Source: Agromyces sp. S2-1-8
GTDB taxonomy: Bacteria; Actinomycetota; Actinomycetes; Actinomycetales; Microbacteriaceae
DNA: 64,000 nt
NCBI RefSeq assembly: GCF_021129215.1
Contig: NZ_JAJOLP010000001.1
Location: 3,472,001 to 3,536,000 of the forward strand
Reading direction: 5' to 3'
Part shown: positions 24,755-31,721 of the stretch, one piece after another
How the letters are laid out: each line of letters begins with the position of its first letter
Position numbering within the stretch: the stretch's first letter is position 1
Translations under genes and position numbers: made by a program
Notes under the pieces: generated by a model
The model's input: only the letters and a program-made list of their open reading frames with translations
Database searches by the model: none
Told to the model about the DNA's origin: nothing

Positions 24755-24805
24755 ACCCTAACAGAAAAGAATCTAACCGGAAACAATTCATCCAATTAAT
24801 TCAGG
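24755..24805 (-). promoter_or_regulatory. AT-rich promoter/operator of the Opp-type sugar operon
   Basis: An AT-rich island about 90-140 bp upstream of the binding-protein start, with a directly repeated CTAAC (24758-24762) and ATCTAAC (24771-24777) on the plus strand. It stands out from the GC-rich surroundings and shares ATCTAA with the ROK gene upstream region, so it is the best candidate for the ROK operator and operon promoter. Confidence 0.45.
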
Positions 24806-24941
24806 ATGCCTCGAGGACACCCGAACACGAGCCCGCGCCGCTCCTCGAGCGCGCCGACGGGCGACCTCGGCCCGCGTGGCGCGGAGAAGTCGGCCGGTGT
24901 GGCGTCGCCGACGAGGGGCCGTGGAGCCCGAGGAGCCCGGA

Positions 24942-25556
24942 TCAGCGCTCGGCGAGCAACGCGGCGAGCGCCGGCAGCTGCTCGGGGTCTTCGAACGCCG
25001 ACCCGACGGCCACCGTTCGCACACCCCTCGCCAGGAAGACACCCGCGTTCGAGGCATCCATGCCGCCCGTGGCGACGAAGCGCGCCGCGGGGAACGGACC
25101 GGACATGGCGCCGAACCAGGCGGGGCCGAGGAGCGAGGCCGGGAAGGCCTTCAGCCAGGTGAGGCCGAGGGCCATCGCCTGCTGCACCTCCGTCGCCGTG
25201 GCGACGCCGGGGAGGGGCGGCAACCCGGCCTCGAACGACGCGCGCACGACCCGCTCGTCGAGACCGGGGCTCACGGTGAACGCCGCTCCGGCCGCGGCGG
25301 CCTGCTCCACGTGCCGCACGGCGACGACGGTGCCCGCGCCGACGACGCGCCCCTCGGCGCGACCGGCCTCGGCGACCGCGGCCAGTGCCTCGAGATCGGC
25401 CTCGGACTGGATCGGCAGCTCCACGACGTCGATGCCGAGCGACCACGCCTGCCGTGCGAGCTCGAGGCTGCGCCGGGCGCCGAGACCGCGGAAGATCGCC
25501 ATCAGGGGTCGCCCGGCGAGCAGCGTGTCGAAGGCGGTGTTGTCGATCGTCGTCAT
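24942..25556 (-). CDS. eda: KDPG/4-hydroxy-2-oxoglutarate aldolase
   Basis: A 204-residue class I aldolase that splits 2-keto-3-deoxy-6-phosphogluconate into pyruvate and glyceraldehyde 3-phosphate. Family motifs are LMAIFRGL near residue 18, IDVVELPIQS, VGAGTVV near 75, FTVSPGLDERVV, and TWLKAFPAS near 135, which carries the Schiff-base lysine, followed by RFVATGGMDASN. It lies 23 bp downstream of a PfkB sugar kinase, and the pair forms the lower part of an Entner-Doudoroff-type route. Divergently transcribed genes encode enzymes that could deliver 2-keto-3-deoxygluconate from D-glucosaminate. Confidence 0.92.
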   Translation of the reverse strand: MTTIDNTAFDTLLAGRPLMAIFRGLGARRSLELARQAWSLGIDVVELPIQSEADLEALAAVAEAGRAEGRVVGAGTVVAVRHVEQAAAAGAAFTVSPGLDERVVRASFEAGLPPLPGVATATEVQQAMALGLTWLKAFPASLLGPAWFGAMSGPFPAARFVATGGMDASNAGVFLARGVRTVAVGSAFEDPEQLPALAALLAER

Positions 25557-25579
25557 GGGGGTCGGGCCTCTCGGTGGGT

Positions 25580-26497
25580 TCAGCGGCGGGGGTCGCGGGG
25601 GAAGTCGCTCGTCTCGCCGAGCACGAGCACGGCTCGGTCGTGTCCGGCGCGCAGGCGCCCGGCGGCGTCGCGGTCGTCGAGGAGCGCGGCGAGGTAGCCC
25701 GCGGCGAACGCGTCGCCGGCGCCGACGGCCTCGACCACGTCGACCGGGTGCGCGGCGACGTGCTCGACCGCGTCGATGCCGTCGACGCCCCGCGCGAACT
25801 CGGTCGCGCCGACATCGCCGTCCTTCACGACGAGCCGGGCGGGCTCTGGCAGGAACGCGCGCACGTCGGATGCCGTCGTGGTGCCCCACAGTCGCGCTGC
25901 TTCGTCGAGCCCGACGAAGGCGAGATCGGCGGCGGCGGCGAGCGCGCGCAGTCGCGCGGCGGCGGCCTCCGCGCTTCGCCAGAGTGCCGCGCGGTGGTTC
26001 ACATCGAAGCTGAGCAGCGCGGGAGTCGCGGCGACGCGCTCGATCATCGCGTCGAGCATCGCGTCGCACGAGCTCGACAGCGCGGCCGTGATGCCGCTGA
26101 GGTGCACGACGCGCGCCCCCTCGAGGGGCAGTCGCTCGGCGAACGCCGGCGACATGCGCGACGCCGCCGAGCCCACGCGGAAGTACTGCACCCCGTTGCC
26201 CGGGTCCTTGACGTAGAGTCCGGTCGGCGCGTCGGGATCGCGCTCGACGAAACGGGTGTCGACGCCGCGGCTCGCGAGCTGCGCCACGAGCCGTCGTCCG
26301 AGCGCGTCGTCGCCGACCCGGCCCGCCCACGCGGCCCTACCGCGGAGCGCGGCGAGGTGGGAGGCGACGTTCGACTCCGCTCCCCCCGCGTCGAGGTGGA
26401 AGTCGACGGCGCGCTCGAGCGGCTCGGCGAGCGCGGGCGTCACGAGCGCCATGGTCTCGCCGATGGCGATGATCTCGGGCAGCAGAGCGTCGGTCAC
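25580..26497 (-). CDS. kdgK: PfkB family sugar kinase, probable 2-keto-3-deoxygluconate kinase
   Basis: A 305-residue ribokinase-fold enzyme. GETMALVTP near residue 13 and DFHLDAGGAESNVASHLAAL are characteristic of KDG kinases. The catalytic end motif is VDVVEAVGAGDAFAAGYLA near residue 256, with the base Asp in GAGD. The GTG at 26497 is the natural family start. Coupled to a KDPG aldolase 23 bp downstream, so the expected reaction is ATP-dependent phosphorylation of KDG to KDPG. Divergent from the deacylase/lyase operon across a 75-bp regulatory gap. Confidence 0.88.
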   Translation of the reverse strand: MTDALLPEIIAIGETMALVTPALAEPLERAVDFHLDAGGAESNVASHLAALRGRAAWAGRVGDDALGRRLVAQLASRGVDTRFVERDPDAPTGLYVKDPGNGVQYFRVGSAASRMSPAFAERLPLEGARVVHLSGITAALSSSCDAMLDAMIERVAATPALLSFDVNHRAALWRSAEAAAARLRALAAAADLAFVGLDEAARLWGTTTASDVRAFLPEPARLVVKDGDVGATEFARGVDGIDAVEHVAAHPVDVVEAVGAGDAFAAGYLAALLDDRDAAGRLRAGHDRAVLVLGETSDFPRDPRR

Positions 26498-26572
26498 GGG
26501 TCTATGCTGACGGGTGTGCAACTGCTGCGCAAACGCGTTGCAGCATACGCAACAAATGAAAGTGAGCTCCGG
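26498..26572. promoter_or_regulatory. Divergent promoter/operator region, kdgK and PLP-lyase operons
   Basis: This 75-bp gap contains repeated GCAAC/GTTGC sequences: GCAAC, then TGCTGCGCAAACGCG, then GTTGCAGCA and a final GCAAC (about 26518-26553). TGCTGC and GCAGCA form a short inverted repeat with an 11-nt centre. Such a site between two divergent operons is the obvious target for the IclR-family regulator encoded downstream (29597). Exact promoter hexamers are not clear. Confidence 0.45.
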
Positions 26573-27865
26573 ATGTCGCGCCTCACCCCGCTCTCCGAGA
26601 CCACCGATCTCCGCCTCGAGGCGGGCGACAAGGGGCTGCCCGCCCGTGCCGCCGGACTCACCGTGCGCGAGTTCCTCGCCACCGCGCCGCGGCTCGCGGA
26701 GTTCTGGACGCCACTGCTCGCGCTCGACCGGGCGGCGCTCGAACACAATGCCGCGACGATCCAGCGCTGGTGCGACGAGCGGGGGCTCGAGCTCATGCCG
26801 CACGGCAAGACCACGATGGCACCGGCGCTGTGGCGGCTGCAGCTCGACGCCGGGGCGAACGGGCTCACGCTCGCCACCCCCGGCCAGGTGCGCACCGCCC
26901 GCGCGTTCGGCGTCCGGTCGCTCATGCTCGCGAACGCCCTCGTGGCGCCAGACGCCCTCGCGTGGATCGCCGCCGAGCAGGACGACGACGCCCACTTCGA
27001 GTTCTGGTCGTGGGCCGACTCGATCGAGACCGTCGAGACCATGGAGCGCGGACTCGCCGCGGCATCCGTCGCTCCCGCTCGCCCGCTCGCGGTGCTCGTC
27101 GAGCTCGGCGCGGGCGGCGGGCGCACGGGCGCGCGCGGCCTCGACGAGGCGATCGACATCGCCCGCCGCATCGCCGACTCCCCCGTGCTGCGGCTCGCCG
27201 GCGTCGCGGGCTACGAGGGCAGCCTCGGGCACGATCGCTCCTCGGTCGCCGTCGCCGCCGTGCGCGACTACCTGGCCGACCTGCTCGAGCTCCACGACGC
27301 GGTGCGCGACCTCGCCGACCCCGCCGACGGGCCCCTCGTCGTCACCGCCGGCGGCAGCGCCTACCTCGACCTCGTCGCCGACGTGTTCGCACCCGGCATC
27401 GAGGCCGACCACGACGTGCACACGACTCGCTGGGTGCTGCGCTCGGGCGCCACGCTCGTGCACGACGACGGCTTCTACCGCGGCATCTCGCCGATCGACG
27501 CCGAACTCGTCGCGGCCATGCGCGGCCACGCCCGCGTCGTCTCGCACCCCGAGCCGGGGCTGGCGCTGCTCGACGGCGGCAAGCGCGACCTGCCGTACGA
27601 CGAGGGGCTGCCGATGCCGGTCGGCGTCGCCGGGGCGCCCGGCGCCGACCTGCGACCCCTCGGCGAGGCATCCGTCACGGCGGTCAACGACCAGCACGCG
27701 TACCTGCGCGCCGAGGCGGGCCGCACGCTGCCCGTCGCGATCGGCGACGTCGTCGCGCTCGGGCTGTCGCACCCGTGCACGGCGTTCGACAAGTGGCGGT
27801 GGATCCCCGTCGTCGAGCATTCGGGCAGCGACCTCGTCGTCGACCTCGTGCGCACGTACTTCTGA
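26573..27865 (+). CDS. Fold-type III PLP enzyme (D-serine dehydratase/D-threonine aldolase family)
   Basis: A 430-residue PLP enzyme with an alanine-racemase-like barrel. The Schiff-base lysine is in LELMPHGKTTMAPALW near residue 81. GGSAYLD near 261 lies in the phosphate-binding part. LSHPCTAFDKWRW near 401 has the His and Cys that bind zinc in D-serine dehydratase. The family removes ammonia from, or cleaves, D-amino acids. Its neighbours (N-acyl-D-amino-acid deacylase, RidA, KDG kinase, KDPG aldolase) suggest that the true substrate is D-glucosaminate, giving KDG and ammonia. The neighbouring genes fit this better than simple D-serine use, but it is inference. The ATG at 26573 is the only in-frame ATG near the fold start; the ATG at 26556 is out of frame. 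Confidence 0.85.
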   Translation: MSRLTPLSETTDLRLEAGDKGLPARAAGLTVREFLATAPRLAEFWTPLLALDRAALEHNAATIQRWCDERGLELMPHGKTTMAPALWRLQLDAGANGLTLATPGQVRTARAFGVRSLMLANALVAPDALAWIAAEQDDDAHFEFWSWADSIETVETMERGLAAASVAPARPLAVLVELGAGGGRTGARGLDEAIDIARRIADSPVLRLAGVAGYEGSLGHDRSSVAVAAVRDYLADLLELHDAVRDLADPADGPLVVTAGGSAYLDLVADVFAPGIEADHDVHTTRWVLRSGATLVHDDGFYRGISPIDAELVAAMRGHARVVSHPEPGLALLDGGKRDLPYDEGLPMPVGVAGAPGADLRPLGEASVTAVNDQHAYLRAEAGRTLPVAIGDVVALGLSHPCTAFDKWRWIPVVEHSGSDLVVDLVRTYF

Positions 27866-27876
27866 GGATCGTCGCC

Positions 27877-29595
27877 ATGACCGTCCTGATCAGGAATGCG
27901 CGCGTCGTCGACGAGGCGGGTGAACGAGGGGGGCCGCACGACGTGCTGCTCGCGGGCGGGCGGATCGCGCGGATCGCGCCGGCATCCGCCGGTCGAGCAG
28001 GCGCGCAGCGCCGTCTCGGGACCACGGATGCCGCGTGGGCGGGTGGTCTCGATCCACGTCCGCCTTCGCCGGGATCCCCGCGACCGACGAAGTCGATCGA
28101 CGCCGGCGGACGCCTGCTCATGCCGGGATTCGTCGACGCGCACTCGCATGCCGACGGGGCGGTCTTCGATCCCGACGTGCAGCTGGCGCTGCTGCGGCAG
28201 GGTGTCACCACCGTGATCGGCGGGCAGGACGGCGTCGGCTTCGCCCCAGGCGACGGCGCGTACGGCACCGAGTACTTCGCGGCGATCAACGGGCGGCACC
28301 CGCGCTACGCGGGCGGCGGCGTCGCCGACCTGCTCGCGACCTACGAGGGGACGACCCCGCTCAACGTCGCGACCCTCGTGCCCGCCGGTACGGTGCGTTC
28401 CGCGGTCATGGGCCGCTCCACCGCGGCACCGAGCAGTTCCGAGCTCGCCGAGATGCGCGCGCTCGTGGCATCCGGCCTGGCCGACGGCGCCGTGGGCCTC
28501 TCGACCGGACTCGACTACGTGCCGGGTCTCTTCGCCGATGCCGCCGAGCTCGCCGAGCTCTGCCGCCCCGTCGCCGACGCGGGCGGCGTGTACGTGTCGC
28601 ACATGCGCGGCGGGTACGAGGCGAACTCGGCCGCGGGCATCGACGAGATCGCGGCGATCGCGGCGGCGAGCGGCGTGCGGGTGCATGTCTCGCACTTCCA
28701 CGCCGAGCCTGCGATCGTGCGGCACGAGCTCAGCCGGCTCGCGTCGGCGGGCGACCGCGCGAGCTTCGACGCCTACCCGTACACGCGGGGCTGCTCGATC
28801 CTCGCCATGCCGATCCTGCCCGCCGAGCTCACCGTTCGAGCCGCCGACGAGGTGCTGCAGGTCCTCGCCGATCCGGTCGAGCGGGAGCGGCTGCGGCTCG
28901 ACTGGTTCCCGACGATCGCGGGGTATGCGAGCCTCGGGCCCGATTGGCCGGACATGCTGACGCTCGCGCACATCGCCGCACCCGAGTTCGACTGGGCGCA
29001 CGGTCTCACCCTCGCCGAGGGAGCGGCCCGCACGGTGCGCGACCCGATCGACTTCGCGCTCGACGTGCTCGTCGCCGCTCGGCTCGAGGTCAACGTCGTC
29101 ATGGCGGTGCAGCACGAGCGCAGCGATGCCGAGCTCGCCGAGATCCTCTCGCTGCCCGGAGCGATCGGCGGATCCGACGGCATCTTCCTCGGCCGGCACC
29201 CGCATCCGCGGGCGCGCGGCTCGTTCGCACGGTACCTCGCGCTGCTGGTCCGTGAACAGGGCGCGCTGGGCTGGGCCGATGCCTCGGCCCTCGTCTCGAC
29301 GCGAGCGGTGCGCCGCTTCGGGCTCGGCGACCGGGGCGTCGTCCGCGAGGGCGCGATCGCCGATCTCGCGCTCGTCGACCCCGACCGGGTGGGCGCGGGC
29401 GCGAGCTACGCCGCGCCGCTGGAGTTCGCCGACGGCATCGACGACGTGTTCGTCGCGGGCGTGCCCGTGCTCGCCGACGGGGTGCTCACGGGGGCCACGC
29501 CGGGCACGGGGCTGCGAGCCGATCGAGGCCGTGGTCCCGATGCGCGCCCTCCTTCGTCGGGCGCCGCTCGACCGACCGAACCGCTGGAGGCCTGA
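27877..29595 (+). CDS. N-acyl-D-amino-acid deacylase-type amidohydrolase carrying element-derived insertions
   Basis: A 572-residue amidohydrolase of the D-aminoacylase group. It would remove an acyl group from an N-acyl-D-amino acid or from N-acetyl-D-glucosaminate. Metal motifs: GFVDAHSHADG near residue 88, YVSHMRGGYEAN, VHVSHFHAE, and AIGGSDGIFLGRHPHPRARG near the end. The usual cysteine ligand position reads GGQDG, so Asp replaces Cys. Two pieces are foreign to the family: residues about 38-71, encoded by a full palindromic element (27990-28088), and the C-terminal tail from about residue 553, encoded by a half element (29533-29577). Both keep the frame open. It lies 11 bp after the PLP-enzyme gene and ends 1 bp before the IclR gene. 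Confidence 0.85.
   Translation: MTVLIRNARVVDEAGERGGPHDVLLAGGRIARIAPASAGRAGAQRRLGTTDAAWAGGLDPRPPSPGSPRPTKSIDAGGRLLMPGFVDAHSHADGAVFDPDVQLALLRQGVTTVIGGQDGVGFAPGDGAYGTEYFAAINGRHPRYAGGGVADLLATYEGTTPLNVATLVPAGTVRSAVMGRSTAAPSSSELAEMRALVASGLADGAVGLSTGLDYVPGLFADAAELAELCRPVADAGGVYVSHMRGGYEANSAAGIDEIAAIAAASGVRVHVSHFHAEPAIVRHELSRLASAGDRASFDAYPYTRGCSILAMPILPAELTVRAADEVLQVLADPVERERLRLDWFPTIAGYASLGPDWPDMLTLAHIAAPEFDWAHGLTLAEGAARTVRDPIDFALDVLVAARLEVNVVMAVQHERSDAELAEILSLPGAIGGSDGIFLGRHPHPRARGSFARYLALLVREQGALGWADASALVSTRAVRRFGLGDRGVVREGAIADLALVDPDRVGAGASYAAPLEFADGIDDVFVAGVPVLADGVLTGATPGTGLRADRGRGPDARPPSSGAARPTEPLEA
27990..28088 (+). repeat. Full palindromic element inside the deacylase gene
   Basis: A 99-bp copy: left half-unit starting CGGTCGAGCAGGCGCGCAGC, spacer, then right half-unit starting GGTCTCGATCC and ending CGCGACCGAC. 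The length is divisible by three and the frame stays open, adding about 33 residues rich in Arg, Gly and Pro (AGRAGAQRRLGTTDAAW and onward). Confidence 0.8.
29533..29577 (+). repeat. Half-unit of the palindromic element at the deacylase 3' end
   Basis: A diverged right half-unit beginning GGTCCCGATGCGCGCC and ending GCTCGACCGACC. It encodes part of the C-terminal tail of the deacylase, after the point where family members normally end (LTGATPGTGLR). Confidence 0.65.
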
Positions 29596-29596
29596 C

Positions 29597-30328
29597 ATGT
29601 CGCAGAGCGTGACGCGCGCGGCGCGCATCATCGACGCCATCGCGGCCGGCCCGCGCACGGTCGCCGAGCTCGCCGAGGAGTTCGGACTCCACCGCTCGAC
29701 CATGTTCCGCGAGCTGCAGGCCCTCGAGCAGGTCGGCTGGGTGCGCAGGCGAGGCTCGGGCCGCTACACGCTCGGCACGCACCTCGCCGCCCTCTCGAAG
29801 CAGGCCCTCGACTCGCTCGACCTGCGCGAGGCCGGCTCCGAGCACGTACGCCGCCTGCAGCGGCGCACCGGCAACACCCTGCACCTCGCTGCGCTCATGG
29901 ACCGCTCGATCGTCTACGTCGACAAGGCCGAGGACGAGTCGGGCGTGCGCATGTACTCGCGAATCGGCCGGGCCGTGATCCCCTACTGCTCCGCCGTCGG
30001 AAAGGCGATCCTCGCCGACCTCGACCGTGCGGGGCGCGACGCCGTGCTCGACGGCGTCGTGTGGCAGCGCTACACCGACCTGACCATCGACTCGCGCGAG
30101 CGACTCGACCGCGAGCTCGCCATCGTCTCGGCCCGCGGCTACGCGACCGACGACCGCGAGTTCGAGGCATTCGTGAACTGCATCGCCGTGCCCATCCGCA
30201 GTTCCATGGGCATCGTCGGCGCACTCTCGATCACGGCGATCCGCATGGTCGCCGACCTCGACCGGCTGAAGGCCGACCTGCCCGCCATGCGCGAGACCGC
30301 CGAGCTCATCGCCCGCGATCTCGGCTGA
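29597..30328 (+). CDS. IclR family transcriptional regulator
   Basis: A 243-residue regulator. The N-terminal winged helix reads RTVAELAEEFGLHRSTMFRE, and the C-terminal effector domain contains YSRIGRAVIPYCSAVGKAIL and EAFVNCIAVPIRSSMGIVGA, both standard IclR signatures. It starts 1 bp after the deacylase stop, inside the operon it probably controls. The repeated GCAAC/GTTGC sequences at 26518-26553 are the likely operator. The effector may be KDG or a related sugar acid, as in KdgR-type IclR proteins, which is inference. Confidence 0.92.
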   Translation: MSQSVTRAARIIDAIAAGPRTVAELAEEFGLHRSTMFRELQALEQVGWVRRRGSGRYTLGTHLAALSKQALDSLDLREAGSEHVRRLQRRTGNTLHLAALMDRSIVYVDKAEDESGVRMYSRIGRAVIPYCSAVGKAILADLDRAGRDAVLDGVVWQRYTDLTIDSRERLDRELAIVSARGYATDDREFEAFVNCIAVPIRSSMGIVGALSITAIRMVADLDRLKADLPAMRETAELIARDLG

Positions 30329-30329
30329 C

Positions 30330-30359
30330 GGATGCCTCGGGTCTCACGCCGAGGCATCC
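30330..30359 (+). terminator. Hairpin between the IclR gene and ridA
   Basis: GGATGCCTCGG (30330-30340) and CCGAGGCATCC (30349-30359) form an 11-bp perfect stem with an 8-nt loop, 1 bp after the IclR stop codon. It could dampen transcription into ridA or protect mRNA ends. No T-run follows. Confidence 0.5.
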
Positions 30360-30408
30360 CCGACGACCACCGACGCACCACGACCACCACCACCACACAG
30401 GAGGAACC

Positions 30409-30792
30409 ATGTCCAAGACCGCCGTCACCCTCTCGAACGCGCCGAAGCCCGCCGGGCCATACAGCCACGGCGTCGTCGCGAACGGATTCCTGTACACGGC
30501 GGGCTTCGGCCCGCAGGACCCGGCGACGGGCCTCGTCGTCGAGGGCGGCGTGAAGGAGCAGACCCGCCAGGTGCTGCGCAACATCGGCGCCGTTCTCGCC
30601 GAGTACGGCCTCACGCACGACGACGTCGTGAAGGTGACCGCGCACCTCGAGGACCTCGCCGACTTCGCCGAGTACAACGAGGCCTACGCCGAGTTCTTCA
30701 CCGAGCCCTACCCCGTGCGCACGACGGTCGGCTCGCGCCTCGCGAACATCCTCGTCGAGATCGACGTCGTCGCCGCCATCCCGCACGACTGA
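30409..30792 (+). CDS. ridA: RidA family enamine/imine deaminase
   Basis: A 127-residue member of the RidA/YjgF family, which hydrolyses reactive enamine and imine intermediates released by PLP-dependent dehydratases. Conserved stretches are KPAGPYSHGVVANGFLYTAG near residue 12 and VVKVTAHLEDLADFAEYNEAY. PVRTTVGSRLAN contains the Arg that binds the substrate carboxylate. A strong ribosome site, AGGAGG, lies 5 nt upstream of the ATG. As the last gene of the PLP-lyase operon it fits a role in clearing the enamine formed during deamination. Confidence 0.94.
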   Translation: MSKTAVTLSNAPKPAGPYSHGVVANGFLYTAGFGPQDPATGLVVEGGVKEQTRQVLRNIGAVLAEYGLTHDDVVKVTAHLEDLADFAEYNEAYAEFFTEPYPVRTTVGSRLANILVEIDVVAAIPHD

Positions 30793-30801
30793 TCCCTGCC
30801 T

Positions 30802-30898
30802 GGTCGGTCGAGTCGGCGCGAAGCGCCGTGTCGAGACCACGCGCCCGTTGCGCGCGGTCTCGATACGCGTCGCCTCCGTCGGCGCTCCTCGACCGACC
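30802..30898. repeat. Full palindromic element between convergent ridA and SDR genes
   Basis: A 97-bp composite palindrome. The left half-unit starts GGTCGGTCGAGTCGGCGCG and ends GTGTCGAGACC. The right half-unit starts GGTCTCGATACGCGTCG and ends CTCGACCGACC. Each half can also fold by itself. It fills the gap between two converging genes (10 bp and 5 bp from their stops), so it may work as a two-way terminator. Confidence 0.85.
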
Positions 30899-30903
30899 TC
30901 CGC

Positions 30904-31662
30904 CTACGCGATGCCGCCGCCGTCGACGACGAGCGCCGAACCGGTGACGTAGCTCGACTCGTCGCTCGCGAGCCAGACGACCGCCGCCGCGATCTCGTAC
31001 GGCTCGCCCATGCGGCGCAGCGGCCGGTCGGCGGCCTCGGCGAGGAATCCGGATTCGGCCTGGCCGAGCTGGCGGGCCTCGTCGCGCAGCATGCCCGTGT
31101 TCACGTCGCCCGGGTTGACCGAGTTCACCCGGATGCCCTGCGGACCGTGGTCGATGGCGAGCGCGCGGGTCATGTTGACGACGGCGCCCTTCGAGGCGCA
31201 GTACGAGATCGCCTGCCCACCGCCCTTGAGGCCCCAGCCCGAACCCGTGTTGACGATCGAGCCGCCGCCCGCGGCCGCCATGACCGGCACGACGTGCTTG
31301 CACATGAGGAAGATCGAGCGCACGTTCACGCCGAAGACGCGGTCCCACTCCTCGACGGTCGTCTCGACCGCGGTCGTGCGACGGATGATGCCCGCGTTGT
31401 TGAAGACGACGTTCACGCCGCCGAACTCGTCGACCACGGTCTGCACGACGCGTTCGATGTCGGACTCGCTCGCGACATCCGCGGCGATCGCGATGGCCGT
31501 GCCGCCGGCCGCCCGGATCTCGTCGGCGACCGCGGCCGCCGCGTCGGCGTTCAGGTCGACGACGGCGACCTTCGCACCCTCGGCTGCGAGGGCGATCGAG
31601 GTGGCGCGGCCGATGCCGCCCGCGCCGCCCGTGACGATGGCCTGCTTGTTCTCGAGGCGCAT
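30904..31662 (-). CDS. Short-chain dehydrogenase/reductase
   Basis: A 252-residue classical SDR oxidoreductase. The cofactor motif is AIVTGGAGGIGRATSIAL near residue 8, VVDLNADAAA has the Asp that selects NAD over NADP, and NNAGI is near residue 90. The catalytic Ser lies in NTGSGWGLKGGG and the Tyr-x-x-x-Lys is ISYCASKGAVVNM near residue 155. RVNSVNPGDVNTGML follows. It is the last gene of the beta-galactosidase operon, 59 bp after the NAD kinase-like gene. The substrate is unknown; a sugar or hydroxy-acid alcohol group is plausible. Confidence 0.9.
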   Translation of the reverse strand: MRLENKQAIVTGGAGGIGRATSIALAAEGAKVAVVDLNADAAAAVADEIRAAGGTAIAIAADVASESDIERVVQTVVDEFGGVNVVFNNAGIIRRTTAVETTVEEWDRVFGVNVRSIFLMCKHVVPVMAAAGGGSIVNTGSGWGLKGGGQAISYCASKGAVVNMTRALAIDHGPQGIRVNSVNPGDVNTGMLRDEARQLGQAESGFLAEAADRPLRRMGEPYEIAAAVVWLASDESSYVTGSALVVDGGGIA

Positions 31663-31721
31663 GGCCTTCTCCTTCGGTTCGGGGTGGGTGTGTAGGGCCG
31701 GTCGGGCTCGACCGGTCACGT

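Noticed and set aside
24666..24941. A small gene between the binding-protein gene and the KDPG aldolase gene
   Set aside because: Frames here are Arg/Pro-rich, with no ribosome site or family resemblance. The region is best explained as promoter and aldolase downstream sequence.
26556..26572. ATG at 26556 as start of the PLP enzyme gene
   Set aside because: It is out of frame with the enzyme; the in-frame ATG is at 26573.
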